Shown here: piece by piece, positions 1 to 11,785 of the stretch
Layout: the number at the start of each line of letters is the position of its first letter
Numbering within the stretch: the first letter of the stretch is position 1
DNA from: Nyssa sinensis
Lineage: Eukaryota; Streptophyta; Magnoliopsida; Cornales; Nyssaceae
Direction: 5' to 3'
Length of the DNA: 64,000 nucleotides
Assembly (NCBI GenBank): GCA_008638375.1
Contig: CM018041.1
Span: 8,320,627-8,384,626, forward strand
The notes under the pieces: model-generated
Seen by the model: only the letters and a program-made list of their open reading frames with translations
Database searches by the model: none
What the model was told of the DNA's origin: nothing
Translations under genes and position numbers: made by a program

Positions 1-786
1 AAAATTATTAAGATCCAAACCAATATTGTAGCACGACAAGAATTTATCAACGTCGAGGAAATCACAAATTTCAGACGACCTGGACTTCTCAATTCTCAGA
101 AATTCTTGAAACTCTAAAAGTTCCATCTTCACAAAATCAACATGGCCTCGAATAATAAAATTCTCAATACCAATAAAATCAACGAACTTTGGATTGGAAT
201 GTTCTTTAATCTCACTGTGTTTTAATTCCAAAGTGCTTGGCAAATCAAACAAAATAGCAAGATCAAAACTTTCAAAATCTTCAACTGCATCAATACCACA
301 ACATGCAAAGTTTTCTTCTTTCTTAACAATTAAATTCTCAATCTGAGTGGGCTGAAATAATTCTTCAACATCTCTCAATTCACCAAAAACAATTTCTAAT
401 AAATTCAAATTTTCATCACTATGAGCCAAAGTCAAACTTTCAACCATACAATTATTTTCATATTCTTCAACTTCTAAAATACTTCATTCCTCACAACTAA
501 TATTCGCTTCCTCAGAAATATTGACGAAACAGTCAATATCATATGAATCTAAATTGAACACATTATATGAATCATCCCAAATTGGAATGAATTCTGAAAA
601 CAATTTTGAACCATCAATCTCTTTATTTTCATCAAACTTATATCTTTCAAAATCAACCACCCAATATATGTCTATGGGAGATTCATAACCGTTCAGCAGT
701 TTATTTGTATATGCCGAAATAAAATAAAACCAAAACTGATGTGGTGGTGGATTATTTTTTGTGCAAACAAAATTATTCCAATGCAC
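1..786 (-). pseudogene. Acidic retrotransposon ORF, open to the window edge with one internal stop
   Basis: On the minus strand a frame starting with Met at 786 reads 100 codons, meets a TGA at 484-486, and then stays open in the same frame for about 160 codons to position 1. The product is rich in Glu, Asp, Phe and Leu (for example DFESFDLAILFDLPSTLE). I recognise no catalytic motif. It lies downstream of the gag-like ORF of the same element, so it is probably retrotransposon-encoded. A long frame on both sides of one stop suggests a recent nonsense mutation or a sequencing error. The function is unknown. Confidence 0.5.
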
Positions 787-810
787 CCAATGTATTGTTT
801 TCCTTATTAT

Positions 811-1313
811 CTAATAGAACCATTTAACTTTCTTCTCATAAAGTTCCTTTAATGAACGCTTCAATACAGTATCCAATACATTAAATACATTGCAAGCATT
901 AAAATATAGTGTAACACGATGTAACCACTTATCAATATTCTGACCACATACTCTTAAAATCTCAAACTTTTGTCCATTAACCAAAACTTTCTCCATAATT
1001 TCAAATCAACAATTTATTTAAATCACATACTTGAGTTTGTCCAAAAATTGATCTTGTCGTCCTCTTTTTTTTTTCTTCAATTTGATCAAGCTGGCCTCCC
1101 TATCGATTAAACTAGGATTTTTTTCTTCACAAGTATTTGTACCACCACAAGATCTTTTTCTGATCCAAACAGCCGACGAATTTCAATCGAACAACTTTTC
1201 AACAAAGCATTCAAGATCGCAATCTTAAGTAACATGAGAATTACAATTCTCTGAAATAATTCAAGAGTGAGACCAAACTTTGATTTTTTTGCAGCTTCCC
1301 AAGATCGAGACAA
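811..1313 (-). pseudogene. gag-like fragments of the LTR element
   Basis: Two short minus-strand frames follow the primer-binding region. The first (1313-1107, 68 codons) is Leu/Ile-rich and unrecognised. The second (996-811, 61 codons) contains the string DKWLHRVTLYFNACNV, which resembles the W-L-x-R-V-x-x-Y-F signature at the start of plant retrotransposon gag domains (family knowledge). Between them the frame is broken by stops, and an RKKKRGRQDQF-like basic string can be read. The position just after the LTR and PBS supports gag. The assignment rests on one short motif and is tentative. Confidence 0.4.
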
Positions 1314-1483
1314 GACTCTAATAAATTACCCCCAAGATCGTAACTGGCTCTGATAAATTACTCCAAGATCGTAACTCGCTCTGATAAGTTACTCTCAAGA
1401 TCGTAACTGGCTCTGATAAATTACCCCAAGATCATAACTGGCTCTGATACCAATTGTAGGACCCAAAAATTAATCTGATACCA
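1311..1483 (-). repeat. Tandem array of PBS-containing units, about 30-32 bp each
   Basis: In plus orientation a unit of the form CAAGATCGTAACTGGCTCTGATAAATTAC is repeated at about 1332, 1362 and 1396. Diverged copies lie at about 1302 and 1428, and the last carries a full GCTCTGATACCA. A further CTGATACCA lies at 1475-1483. On the minus strand each unit gives TATCAGAGCCAGTTACGATCTTGG, which is the tRNA-iMet-type PBS core followed by the start of the untranslated leader. Seen directly; its effect on priming is unknown. Confidence 0.8.
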
Positions 1484-1486
1484 AAT

Positions 1487-1882
1487 TGTTTGAACAAAAA
1501 TAAGAGAAGAAGTAAAGTGAACAAACTAATATATTTTATTGAAGACAACTCACACATTATTATTATTTTTGGCAATCTCTCACGGCCATCACACGGCCTT
1601 CTAATTCTTTTGGCCACCACTCTATTATTTTTGTGGCACACCACTCTATATGACAAAGACCCATACATATAACATTGACTCTAAGTCCTATATTGATTAG
1701 GACATCTAATCCTATACAAACTAGTATAACTTATTTAACTATAATTAGAAAACTAACTCTCATTAGAATATTAGTCCAACTACAACTAGGACTATCTAAA
1801 AAGTCTCCAAATATTATTAAGACTCAATAAACCAAATTAAGAAACTTCCTAAAATTTATGGGCTTGGTTTAATTAGCCAACA
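1487..1882 (-). repeat. 5' LTR of the left-edge retrotransposon
   Basis: On the minus strand this block begins TGTTGGCTAATTAAACC and ends TTGTTCAAACA. ATT and then TGGTATCAGAT follow at 1483-1473, the normal LTR/spacer/PBS layout. The outer boundary is also fixed by the pseudogene, whose reading frame stops matching exactly at 1882/1883. An alternative inner end at 1455 (TCCTACA, then AT and TGGTATCAGAGC) is possible because the PBS region is duplicated. Length is 396 bp, or 428 bp with the alternative end. Confidence 0.65.
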
Positions 1883-2238
1883 ACCAGTCAACTAGTGTTG
1901 AATCATCCCCACAATCTACAAGCTTTAGCTAATTTACAGACCCATCTGAAGCTACATTTTTTTCTTCCATTCTGTAAACATAACTATGTGATGATGGGTC
2001 CATGGAAACCGGGCTTTCCTTGATCCATGATCTTTCTCCATCCTACATGACATCAGAAACTACTCAGACATAACCTGAAACATCTCCATCTCCAACCAAG
2101 TCAGTGCATCTTTCAACCATTTGGGGTCCATTCTGGTGGTTTATTAGTTTGAGACACCATGGTCCAGATTTTGTTTATGGGTGCGCCTACATTGCCTCCA
2201 ATTGATCCATAGTATTTTCTGTTTCCTTCCTCAAATGC
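1883..2238 (-). pseudogene. START/polyketide-cyclase-like protein, pseudogene fragment
   Basis: After a CTACAG acceptor-like site, the minus strand reads an exon-like sequence containing KYYGSIGGNVGAPINKIW, then PPEW. A one-base shift follows near 2118, and the second frame gives MVERCTDL, DGERSWIKE, HSYVYRME and LKLVDCGDDSTLVDW. This pattern (a beta-strand-rich domain with W, E and DGERSW strings) fits the plant polyketide cyclase/dehydrase and lipid-transport (START-like, SRPBCC) superfamily from memory of the family. Three in-frame stops plus the frameshift show it is dead. The homology ends abruptly at 1883, where the LTR retrotransposon begins, so the insertion split the gene or its remnant. 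The C-terminal part should lie beyond the left edge of the window. Confidence 0.7.
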
Positions 2239-4157
2239 CTGTAGAAAAAATAGAAGTTCAATTAGAAAAAAATGGAAAAATTCAAAATCTTAACTATATC
2301 ATAAGACAATGTTCATCCCTTAACTAGATACAAGCTTATTACAACCAACAGATCTGGACCATAGACTTAGGCAGACAAAAATGTAAGAATTAGAATCTAA
2401 GAAAGCTTTTGTGGATATATTGAAAATTTTCAGAGAGGGGAGGACAACTCCTAGGTCTTTTAAAAAAAATTCAATATAAACAGTGGCAAAAATAAAAATT
2501 CTTAAAAGTTTTGGGGGATCATGGCCCCCTAGCCCACTGTATATCAGCGATTGTTTACAAGCAGAATGAGGTGAACCTTAGGAAGAATTTTTTTATTTTG
2601 ATGTCTTATTTGAGTGCTAAATTAAAGGGCCTTGACAAAATACACTATTTGGCAAAGTACATTTTCCAACTAGGCAATTTTCATTAAGGAACAATGCACC
2701 AGCAGATGCTCCTATTATGATCATCATCTATAATTTGACCATACTAAAGTTCTACTCAATCATTTGTTGGTTGTATTAAAATGTTCCATTTGTGGGTTAA
2801 TAAATCAAAAAATTAGTGAAATGATATGTCATAATTTGTGCAGTGGAGAAGTACCTATGATTACCAGGTGAAATGAAAGCAAATTGCAGGATACATAACA
2901 TATTTTATCTGTATTTTGTTTGGTGGTGACGGTTCTCCCCTTCAGCTTACAAACAATATGATTCTTGGGTTTTGCCCTTCGGATTGAATTATAAACTTCT
3001 TGAAGGAAACCTAACTTTGTACTTGGTATGCTACTGATAAATTCACCCACATCTTGCACTAACAGAGCTGAGTGCTGCATATTAGAAGGCAGCAGCCATA
3101 ATATTATGTTGTGTGTTGCAAACAGAATCTTTGGGGTTGGTGTTGGATTACAGTGTTATTCAAGACAATGCTACTGAAGTGATTTCAAACGCTCCAACAT
3201 GTGATTTTTAAAGTAATTGTTGAATTTTGTTACTTGAGCAGTCTTGAAGCAAAGAAAGGAGCAAGAAGTTAGGCCAGTGAAGTATTTTTTTTTTTTTTTA
3301 GTCTTCCTCTTTGCATCATCAAAGACTATAGAATTTGTGATTTTTCACTCTCTATCGTCCCTTAATCCTCCTCAGCCAAAAAAACTGCACTAGTTCAAGC
3401 CAGTGATTTGGGCATCCATTTTTGGACAACCTGGCCAAACTCATAATAAGGACAGGGGATACCCAAAATTACCTTTCATCAAAGAACATAGTGGTCACTT
3501 TATCTGGGCATCAGGCAGCATTGTCCTGCAACATGGAGAGCCATGTTCTTTTTACCAAGTAAATGAAATCTTGAAAATCAGAAAAATAAGAAAAACTTTA
3601 ATTATGAATGTATAATGTATATACTAGAGGAGTTTTGTTTCCTAGCCAATGTGGGACACTAGTATTTGAGATACCCATGTTTTCCCAACATAATAAACAT
3701 AAAAAAATTAATTGTGGCATTTCAGATTTGCATAAATTTGTGTCCCATACTCTCTTCTCTACTTAATTGGGGCATTATGCTCCTTTAGGAGGGTATGGAC
3801 CAATGCCGCATATGGACATTCTTGTGCTCTTGCTGTCCATCAAAAACTCAAAATCCTAATTTATGAAGTATACAATCATAGAATTAAGGTGCATTAATCA
3901 AAAATCTAATTATATTGATAGAATCTTCATTGTAGCTCAAAAGCACATTTTTTGGAAAATAAATGCCAAGCATAGAACTGCCATTGAAACTGCTCAATCT
4001 CTCATGCCATCTTAAGACAAATTCAACCTCGTAATTGTGACCTAAGTATTGCCATAACCTGAATAAATCACTGAACTATCATACAAGCCAGTATACAGAA
4101 GTAGCTTTAATTTTGTCCAAAAAGAAAGAAAAAGGCACGCAAATGAAGCAGCTTAGC
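2239..4157. other. Intergenic, 3' side of the SBPase gene
   Basis: No supported gene. A minus-strand frame at 3080-2829 (83 codons) has moderately coding-like composition, but I recognise no family and see no partner exons. The SBPase 3' UTR probably occupies the last 150-300 bp before 4157. An A/T-rich low-complexity stretch lies near 3284-3299. Confidence 0.5.
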
Positions 4158-4897
4158 TTAAGCAGCAGCTCCAACTGGCACTCCACCCTTGAGCCTGGAG
4201 GAACCATATAGCGTTTCTTCAAATCGGATAATCTCATTCTTGGATCCATAAGCTACTTGAGTCCTATCGTCGAGATTGGTGATCACCTTGTCTAACACAG
4301 ACTGTTTACCATCACTACTGTAGCCACCAGCTTTCTCAATCAAGAACCCCAAAGGAGCCACCTCAAATAGCAGTCTCAGCTTGGCCTTGGCAGATGGGGA
4401 TGTCACATTTGTGAAAATTCCTTTCTCTTTCACAATGATCTGCAGATTAAAAGCAAAAAAAAAAAAGGTTTGAGTTCTTCTATAACGGCACTCTCACAAT
4501 AACAGCTTCAGTGCAACCAGCTAACTTGAATCACTTGATCTTTTCAGAAAATATCATTAAAGTTAAAAATATAGCAAAGAGGACAATGAAAGAGATGCAA
4601 AGACCTGGTTGACATCAGGCACCATTCCTCCAGTGTATCGCAAGGTGTATTTCTCTCTTACATAATAGTTGATCAGCTGTTGTTGACATTTGAGAAGTTA
4701 GAACATTAAACTCTGTTTAAGCAATTAAAAACAAAAACAATGACAGTAAAAAAATTGAAAGCTGTAGTATTGTAACCTTTTCATAGTCAGGGTTGTCAAA
4801 TGTGGCTCTCAAATTTCCAGGAGAGAACATCTTTCCTTCGCCAATTTCTGTTGTGTCCTTGACATGTAGCCATTTTCCTGACCATTAAGGAAAATTG

Positions 4898-4934
<37 letters not shown>

Positions 4935-6972
4935 CTTTTTTTTTGGGCACCCTTTACTTTTGGTAAACAAAGAACCCTTTATTCCATAGAAACAGAACAA
5001 GGTTCAAAAGCAACAGCCAATTTTTGCATTGAGACAACAAAATTTAAATGCCAGAAAATTTCCCACATTCTTAAAATCTGATAATCTTGTTGTAAGCAAA
5101 CCTTCATCAAGAAGAAGGAACTCGTGGGTGCCTGGGATGTCTTTAAGAGCAAGAACATATGTAGTTCGAGGTCCGAAGATCCCCATGGCTGCAGCAACTT
5201 GATCTCTCCCTGTTACACCAGTTAACTTATCTCCTGGCCACACCCCAAAGATGGTGCCAACTGTGAAATTTGTATCAACAATACTAGAGCCATCAAGTGG
5301 ATCGAAAGCAACACTAAATCCACCTGTTCATGTTTCAAAAGCCAGAAGGGTCATGGAAGAAAAGATAAATTAATATTTGTTGACATGTGACTTTCAAATC
5401 ATGACTATGAACTACAATTTCTGATCTGTAAAAGAACCATAATGCTTGCAAACCTTCAACTGGGCCTCCCATATCTTGGAGCTCAGGGACTTCCTCAGAG
5501 CAAGCATATTTGCAGAAGTGCGAGTAAGTCAAAGCCTAATCATCAAGATTCAGATATATTACTCTAAAAGCAAATTCTATGCATAAAGGTGAATTCAGTA
5601 GTTGATTTTTAGGGGAAAATGAGAGTGAAAATGAATGTTGCACTTTCTCATAGTAATTTTTAGACTAATAAAGTAGCATAAAGAGATTTTACCTATAGGG
5701 TTTTAAGAAAGATCATGAAAGAAGTTTAAAATGGGCATTTTAGAGTTGAAACTTGAAAGAGTAACATTCAATTGAAGTTGCTTTTTTAGCAATATATATG
5801 TACCTTCAAGACTTCAAAGGGACATCAATATTGGCTTCATGAAAATTGAGATGATTCTATAGGTCATTAAAAAGTCATTCTTCTCTTTGAGGCATCAAGA
5901 AAAACATGGCTTAAAAATCATAAGAATTCTGGATTTTGTTCAAGTCAGAAAACTTGAACCATTTTTTGCTGGTTTCCAAGTTTAGTTTCTCTGCCTTCGC
6001 GGAGAATTTGAAAAAATTGCCTACTTGGAGGTCAAAACAGATTTATGAACTAATAATTTAAACCCTAAGATGTTCTTAGAAACATAATATTAGAACTTGG
6101 CAACCTTGAGAGATAAGTAAAGGGAAGTTAAAAGAATAGATAGGTAAGGCAAATCTAACCTCAAATAGAAGCTTGTTGGCAAGCATATCAACTGCGAGCT
6201 GCTCATCCCCAAAAGAGTTCACACAGGCTGTTCCTCCACAAGAAGCAGTTCTCACTTTGAAGGCGATGGTCCTCAGCGCTTCGCCCATGCACATCATCAA
6301 TCTGATCAGTGCCTTATCTGGCGTTGCCTTTGTAAGAAACTCTTCCTACAATTACAAACTTGCTCAAATCATATTCTCTCCAAACACCTCTGAACTCTGC
6401 TCCATATTTTTTTATTTCAATTAGTAAAAAAAAAATTCTCATATAGCCTTTGTTGCTTGGTGAGAATAGGCAAGCTATAGAGATATTAGTGTTATAAAAT
6501 AAAACTGGTTCTTGGAGGAACTTACAAGGCTATCACCCATCTCACATTGGGTCACAAGGGAAGAGTTCTTCGTCTTTGACACTTTAAGTGATGACTTTGG
6601 CATGATTCTCAAGGCCTCCCCAAATAGTGTGCTTGATTTCAGACTCTGCAACACATTTCACAGCCCGCTTTCAAAACTCTTTCATTCACCATTTTATGCT
6701 TATAATTGAGTACATGCAACTACATGAATTAGTATTGATATCAAACTCTCTATTCTAAATCTTCATATATATTTCATTTCATGGCATAGTCATAAATATA
6801 AACTCCATTGACACAAACATAGACTCTATTCAATCATGGACTCTTAAGAACACCATACCCTGGAGCTGAAGGACGGAGAAATGGATGGTGGAGACATTAG
6901 TGCAGTTGAATGTTGAGAATTAACACTGGGCAGGAACGTGCCGCGTGCGCAGCATGCGATACCTGTCTCCAT
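4158..6972 (-). CDS. SBPASE: Sedoheptulose-1,7-bisphosphatase, chloroplast precursor
   Basis: Hydrolyses sedoheptulose-1,7-bisphosphate to sedoheptulose-7-phosphate in the regenerative phase of the Calvin cycle, in the chloroplast stroma. Eight minus-strand exons: 6972-6859, 6645-6526, 6345-6160, 5535-5454, 5323-5102, 4877-4777, 4676-4605 and 4439-4158. All introns are GT-AG, all phases agree, and the product is 392 aa, the usual family length. The first ~75 residues are a Ser/Thr-rich transit peptide starting [11 protein letters not shown]. The redox pair is visible as C114-GGTA-C119 in [16 protein letters not shown], the site of thioredoxin regulation in this family. The metal-binding DPLDGSS is at 175-181. 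The FBPase-family segment [21 protein letters not shown] is in the last exon, and the C-terminus ends GGVPVGAAA. No break was seen, so it should be functional. Confidence 0.97.
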
Positions 6973-7135
6973 GCTTGTGTGAAAATTGAGCTTAAGGGTT
7001 GAAGAAGAGGATGGGGAAGAAGCTTGCTTTCTTGAATTAAAGGATCTTTGCTAGCTAGTAGGAAATGCTTGTAGTTTGTTTGAGCCTCTTGACAGCTTTT
7101 TGGGCATGGAAACTGGGAAAGGGGGTAGGATAACT

Positions 7136-7185
7136 GATAAGCAGTTAAGGGTATTGTGACACGTGGCTGCTGTTGAATAGATAAG
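7136..7185 (-). promoter_or_regulatory. I-box / G-box / I-box cluster upstream of SBPase
   Basis: GATAAG (7136-7141), CACGTG (7160-7165, within ACACGTGGC) and GATAAG (7180-7185) lie about 165-215 bp upstream of the SBPase ATG. Close I-box and G-box spacing is a known light-response module of nuclear photosynthesis genes such as rbcS. No clear TATA box lies between the cluster and the ATG. The regulatory role is inferred. Confidence 0.6.
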
Positions 7186-10100
7186 CTGACAAAGTGGCAT
7201 AGAGTGAGCTTTAATTACCATCGCTCATATATATGTGGCTCAAGTGTCTGTGGTGTGAAGAGATATGGTAATGGTCCCAATAATTTGTTTGTTTTTGGCA
7301 TTTGCATAACGTCCTATATATGTGTGCTGCCTACGTAATTGCAGTTAGGACCCTGGTTGTGTCCTGGCCGAGGTATTCTCCAGTGCAAGTAGACCACATG
7401 TCCTTCTAATAATAATATATATATATATATATATTTATAAATATTTTATGTACTGGTGAGGAGTGTTTTCTATCTGTTTACGTGCACTAAATTAATTTTT
7501 CTTTTTGCGACAATTAGATTCATCCTTTCAACTTTAACAATCAACTATTGAAGTAAAAAAATTCGAATTTAAAATGCTTAAATTTTATTTTTAACACTTG
7601 AATACTTATTCTATCATATGTATTATGATTTATTAAAAAAAGGTAAGTCAAAAAATACACAATGTAATACTATTAAAAGAGCACACTATCAACACGATGG
7701 TCCAGTCCCATTTAAGAATTTTTCATCCTGCCTTGCCTTGTCTTTTGCCCAGCCTTAGATCAAATCATGAAAACAACTGAAAATTGTGTTAAATGGGTGT
7801 TTTCCGTTGCAGCCTCTACGTGAAAATTGAGTTTGGTGATGAAGCATTTTGAAGGTGCTTCAACTCTAACGCAATTTTTTTTTTTCTTTTTTTGCGTTGG
7901 GACTACAAAGAATGCAATATTTCATGAATCACCCGAATTTCATGGAAGCAGCATTGGGGTTAAATAAGATGAGACCGCATTTCTAACTCAAATCTTTGAT
8001 GATATTCTCCCTCTTTTCTCTCGTGAATGGAGAAAAGCAGGCTTTAAGAACATTAGCCATATAATTACAGAAATATATAAGAAGAGAAGGGTTAATTCAA
8101 GGTGTCATGTTAAATGGGTTGACTTGATTAAAAATTAAACACGACTTATTTATCAATCATATTAAATGTATCAACTTGTTTATTGTACAAAATATATTTA
8201 TATTTAACCTAAATTGATTAATTTCATATCATGTTTGTTTCACGTTCTTATATTGTATTAAAAATTGATACAATTATTCATGCTCATTTATAAAGAAAAT
8301 AAGTGAGAATATAGTTAAAGCTATTATAATTAGTAGACATGAAAATTTAAAAATTCATTAATTATTATAATTATTAATTATAATTTTTCTTGTATTTTCA
8401 TTAACATATAAGTGTTTTTTTTTTTTTACATGTGAATAATTTTTAGAAAAAAAAAGAGACCTTATACAGTGAATTTCCTTATAATTAATAAGCATGAGAG
8501 ATAAAAAAAAATGTATTAATTATTAGAATTATTAACTATTAAACTTTTCAACAACATTTCATAAAAAAAACACATATATATAATGATTTAACTTAAATTA
8601 TTAAAATAACTCTTAATACTCTTTTTGAACTAAATAAACTATATTTCTTACTATTGCTATGTTATGTTTTTTTCTCACTAACAATACTTTTATTCTAATT
8701 AATAAATATAATTATCAAGACATCTCATAAATAGATAAATATATATATATATAAGTATTTAAATGACTATTTTATCTCTTTTATATTCAACAAATTCTTT
8801 AAATATATGTAATTTTAATTATAAAATAAAAGTTGGTTCCTTAAAAATTATAATATTCAATAGAAACAAATATGTATGAGTTTTTTTATACCATAATAGA
8901 AATAAGTTGGTTACTTAAAGATTTATTAATTATTAGAGATTATTAATTTATTGAATATTAATTATATGATGATCAAATATATACAATTTTTTAATAATAT
9001 TGAAATTTTTAATAAAGAATACAAATAATGCTCAACTTAAGGTATAAAAAAACTCTTAATATTCTTTTCAAGTAAAGAAATGTTTTCTAATGTCAAAATT
9101 TTTCCAAGTTACAACACTTTTAAATTCAATTACATTGAATTAATAAGGGTAAATTATACTGACCTTTCATGGGTTTTCTGACAATTGTAGATGTCACATC
9201 TTTGATTTCTGAAATTATACTATATTTCTCTATCAGAGTTATTAAACTAACAGAGTTGGCAGAATAGTTAAAAAGACACTTATACCTGTTATTAAATATT
9301 TATATTTGACATTTCTCTGTAGAAGAATCTTCTTTGACTTTTTCTCACGGTCCACCCAAACAACTCTCCTCTCTAAAAAAGTCTCCACCACCGTTCACCA
9401 CAATCTCTCCCAACACCAACCACAAGTCAAACACCATCGCCACCGCCACCATAGCTGCTCCCACCTTCCCTCTATCTTTCATGAAAACACCCACAACCAC
9501 TATGGTTCTCCAATTGTCGATGTCAGTTGTAACCCTCATCACAACCAATAACCATGACAACCACACAGCCACAACACCTATACAACCAATAATCGCCATT
9601 ACCACCGACACATTCAACTTACCCATGCCTACCACCGACCACTACAAGGACATTAAAGCAGCCACTAAACTCCACTGTTGTCATCGCCGGTCACAAAAAA
9701 AACCACCATTGAAGCAACATCGTGCAAAGCTCTCATTGACGCCATACCCACTGATGAAGTCGTTTTCTGTTTTCAATAATATATCAATTCTCAAAGTCCT
9801 TTCTCCGAGGTATTTGCAAAGAATGGATTAAAAGGTCACCAAGGGAGGTTTGGCGAAAAATTATCCGCTATCAAGTCAGTAGCTTGAATAAGGTGCCACT
9901 AAGAATAAGTGTAAAACTTCGAGAAAAACGTCCATCTTCTTGTTGAAGTTGTGCTCCCTTTTATAGATGATATATGAATCCTTTTGGAATTTGACTCAGC
10001 ACTAACCAGTAAGGTTTGGACGGTATCATTTTGAAATTCGCTGCTAGGTGTTACCCTTATATTATGAGTTAATTTTAGGTATATCAATTACTCCTCCCTC

Positions 10101-10479
10101 AAGCCCCAAATGTCATAACCTGGGTTAATGTTCTGAGATCCGATTTCAACACTTCGTTGTGTCCAACCCGTTAGTTCATTTTTTGAGATCTCAACTATCT
10201 CATCACCTCAAAAAACGTTCAATCATTTATTACCAAACGTCGTTTCAGAATTCCCAAGAAATTATCACGTTTTATTAATGATTGTGTCTTCTATATAAGC
10301 ACCTTTTTAGTTCATAAAAGAACTTCTAGTTTATAAAGATTTCTTGTTCAAGTTTTTTCGATCAAGTTGCTCGGTCAAGTTCTCTTTTCCTGACGATGAT
10401 CTTCTTTGCTAGCCTGCTGTTTCCTAATTAGGTCAGAGTTTTTTACCAAACCATTTTTTCTTTTTATCTCTCAATTATC
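7186..10479. other. Intergenic, AT-rich, with repeat remnants
   Basis: No supported gene. A TA microsatellite lies near 7409-7433. The segment 8100-8290 (ATGTTAAATGGGTTGACTTG and following) resembles the hAT-like repeat at 59643-60838. At 9145-9165 GGGTAAATTATACTGACC resembles the end of the foldback element at 57713. A Thr/His/Pro-rich frame at 9334-9831 is ACC/CCA-rich low complexity and is not supported as a gene. From about 9900 the sequence probably belongs to the leader of the retrotransposon ORF that follows. Confidence 0.5.
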
Positions 10480-11746
10480 ATGTCTACTCAAGAAGATAAA
10501 AACCTAACTCGATTGAACCTGTAAAGAATGGAGAATCTGATGAATCTAATTTCAATGAGGTTGGTGATGTCGAGTTTGAAGATACGTAAAGAGACTCCGA
10601 GATCAGCCATTTTACTTCAGAGAGCTTAAATGTTTTAAAAGTCACTTATAACATCCACTAGACCGTGATCTGTAGGGTTCCCGAGTCTTTTGAACAGTCC
10701 AAACACCCCAAGACCTAGGGAGATATGTGTATATAAGGAGTGGTTTAAATTTGGCTTTTGATTCCCTTTCCACCCCTTTCTTATACGATTTTTCTATTTC
10801 TACGGTATTTGCCTTGCCAACCTGAATGTTAATGGATGGATGCAACTTATGGCCTTTTTAGTATTGTTTTTAAAAAATAAAGTAGAACTTGACTTTGACC
10901 TTTTGAGGTGCAATATGGACCTTAAAAAGAGTTCTGAGGGCCCGTCCCGGTTTAAACCTCTTACCTCGATACCTACTTTTAACAAAACATGGAAGAAGTG
11001 GTACTTCTTTGTGAAGAGAGCTTTGGAAAATGCTGAACATACCGAGCTGGACTCTAGGGTGATACCTCGGATCCCAAGCAGGGCTGGTGAGATACATGTC
11101 CCTTATTCCCCCCCCCCCTTTTTTGAAATCTTACATTTTCCTATTTTCAGCTCGAAACACAAAGGGTCATATAAAGCTGACTAATGATAGACAGTAGAGG
11201 CTCAAGAGGATTCTAAAGTCTACCTCGTGAAACCATCACTCAATTCTAAGCACGAAAAACTTGGTTAAAGCGGGCTTAATTCAATCTCCAGATATGGACC
11301 TCCGCAAACAAGTTTTTTCAGGCTTCCGTCCTTTAAGGAAGAAGCAAGCAGCAGTTAGAGAACCTACAATTGTCATTTCAGCCAAGAGAACGGCCACTAG
11401 AGAAGGTTCTTCTTTGGAGAGGACCATGACAAAGGGCAACACTCATTGCCACGAGGTTCCACCATCTCGACCTCATCTACCGAACTCTCTACCTGCTGGC
11501 GATTCTGATGTGGCGGGGACTTCTACTCCCCTATCAAGGAGGAGAGGAAAAGAGGTGATGACTCTAGGGTAAGGATGAGGGGTTTCTGTTTAAGCTTTGG
11601 GGGAAAATAACCCCCCACTACCCTCCATCAATGATGCTCTAAGGATGGCATGGGACTTAAGTTGGGACAAGATCCCGAGAGAGTTGACTCAAGTGAGCGT
11701 TTCCCAAACTGTCCACGGTGTGTTTAGTCTTTTTGTGCAGGGTAAG

Positions 11747-11785
<39 letters not shown>

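Larger units (their letters stand above)
1..1882 (-). mobile_element. LTR retrotransposon, 5' part (runs off the left edge)
   Basis: Read on the minus strand, an LTR with TGT...ACA ends (1882 down to 1487) is followed by sequences matching the plant initiator-Met tRNA primer-binding site (TGGTATCAGA type), then by interrupted ORFs with a gag-like stretch. This order (LTR, PBS, gag-like) is that of the 5' end of an LTR retrotransposon. The element continues beyond position 1, so pol and the second LTR are not seen and the superfamily cannot be fixed; the gag-like segment resembles Ty3/gypsy more than copia, which is an inference. Stops break the reading frames, so this copy is probably not autonomous. 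It is inserted in the START-like pseudogene that ends at 1883. Confidence 0.75.

Noticed and set aside
2829..3080. 83-codon minus-strand ORF downstream of SBPase
   Set aside because: No recognised family, no partner exons, and a length expected by chance. It was left as a note in the intergenic entry.
9334..9831. 165-codon Thr/His/Pro-rich ORF
   Set aside because: The sequence is ACC/CCA-rich low complexity that opens several frames on both strands at once. No domain or splice context supports it.
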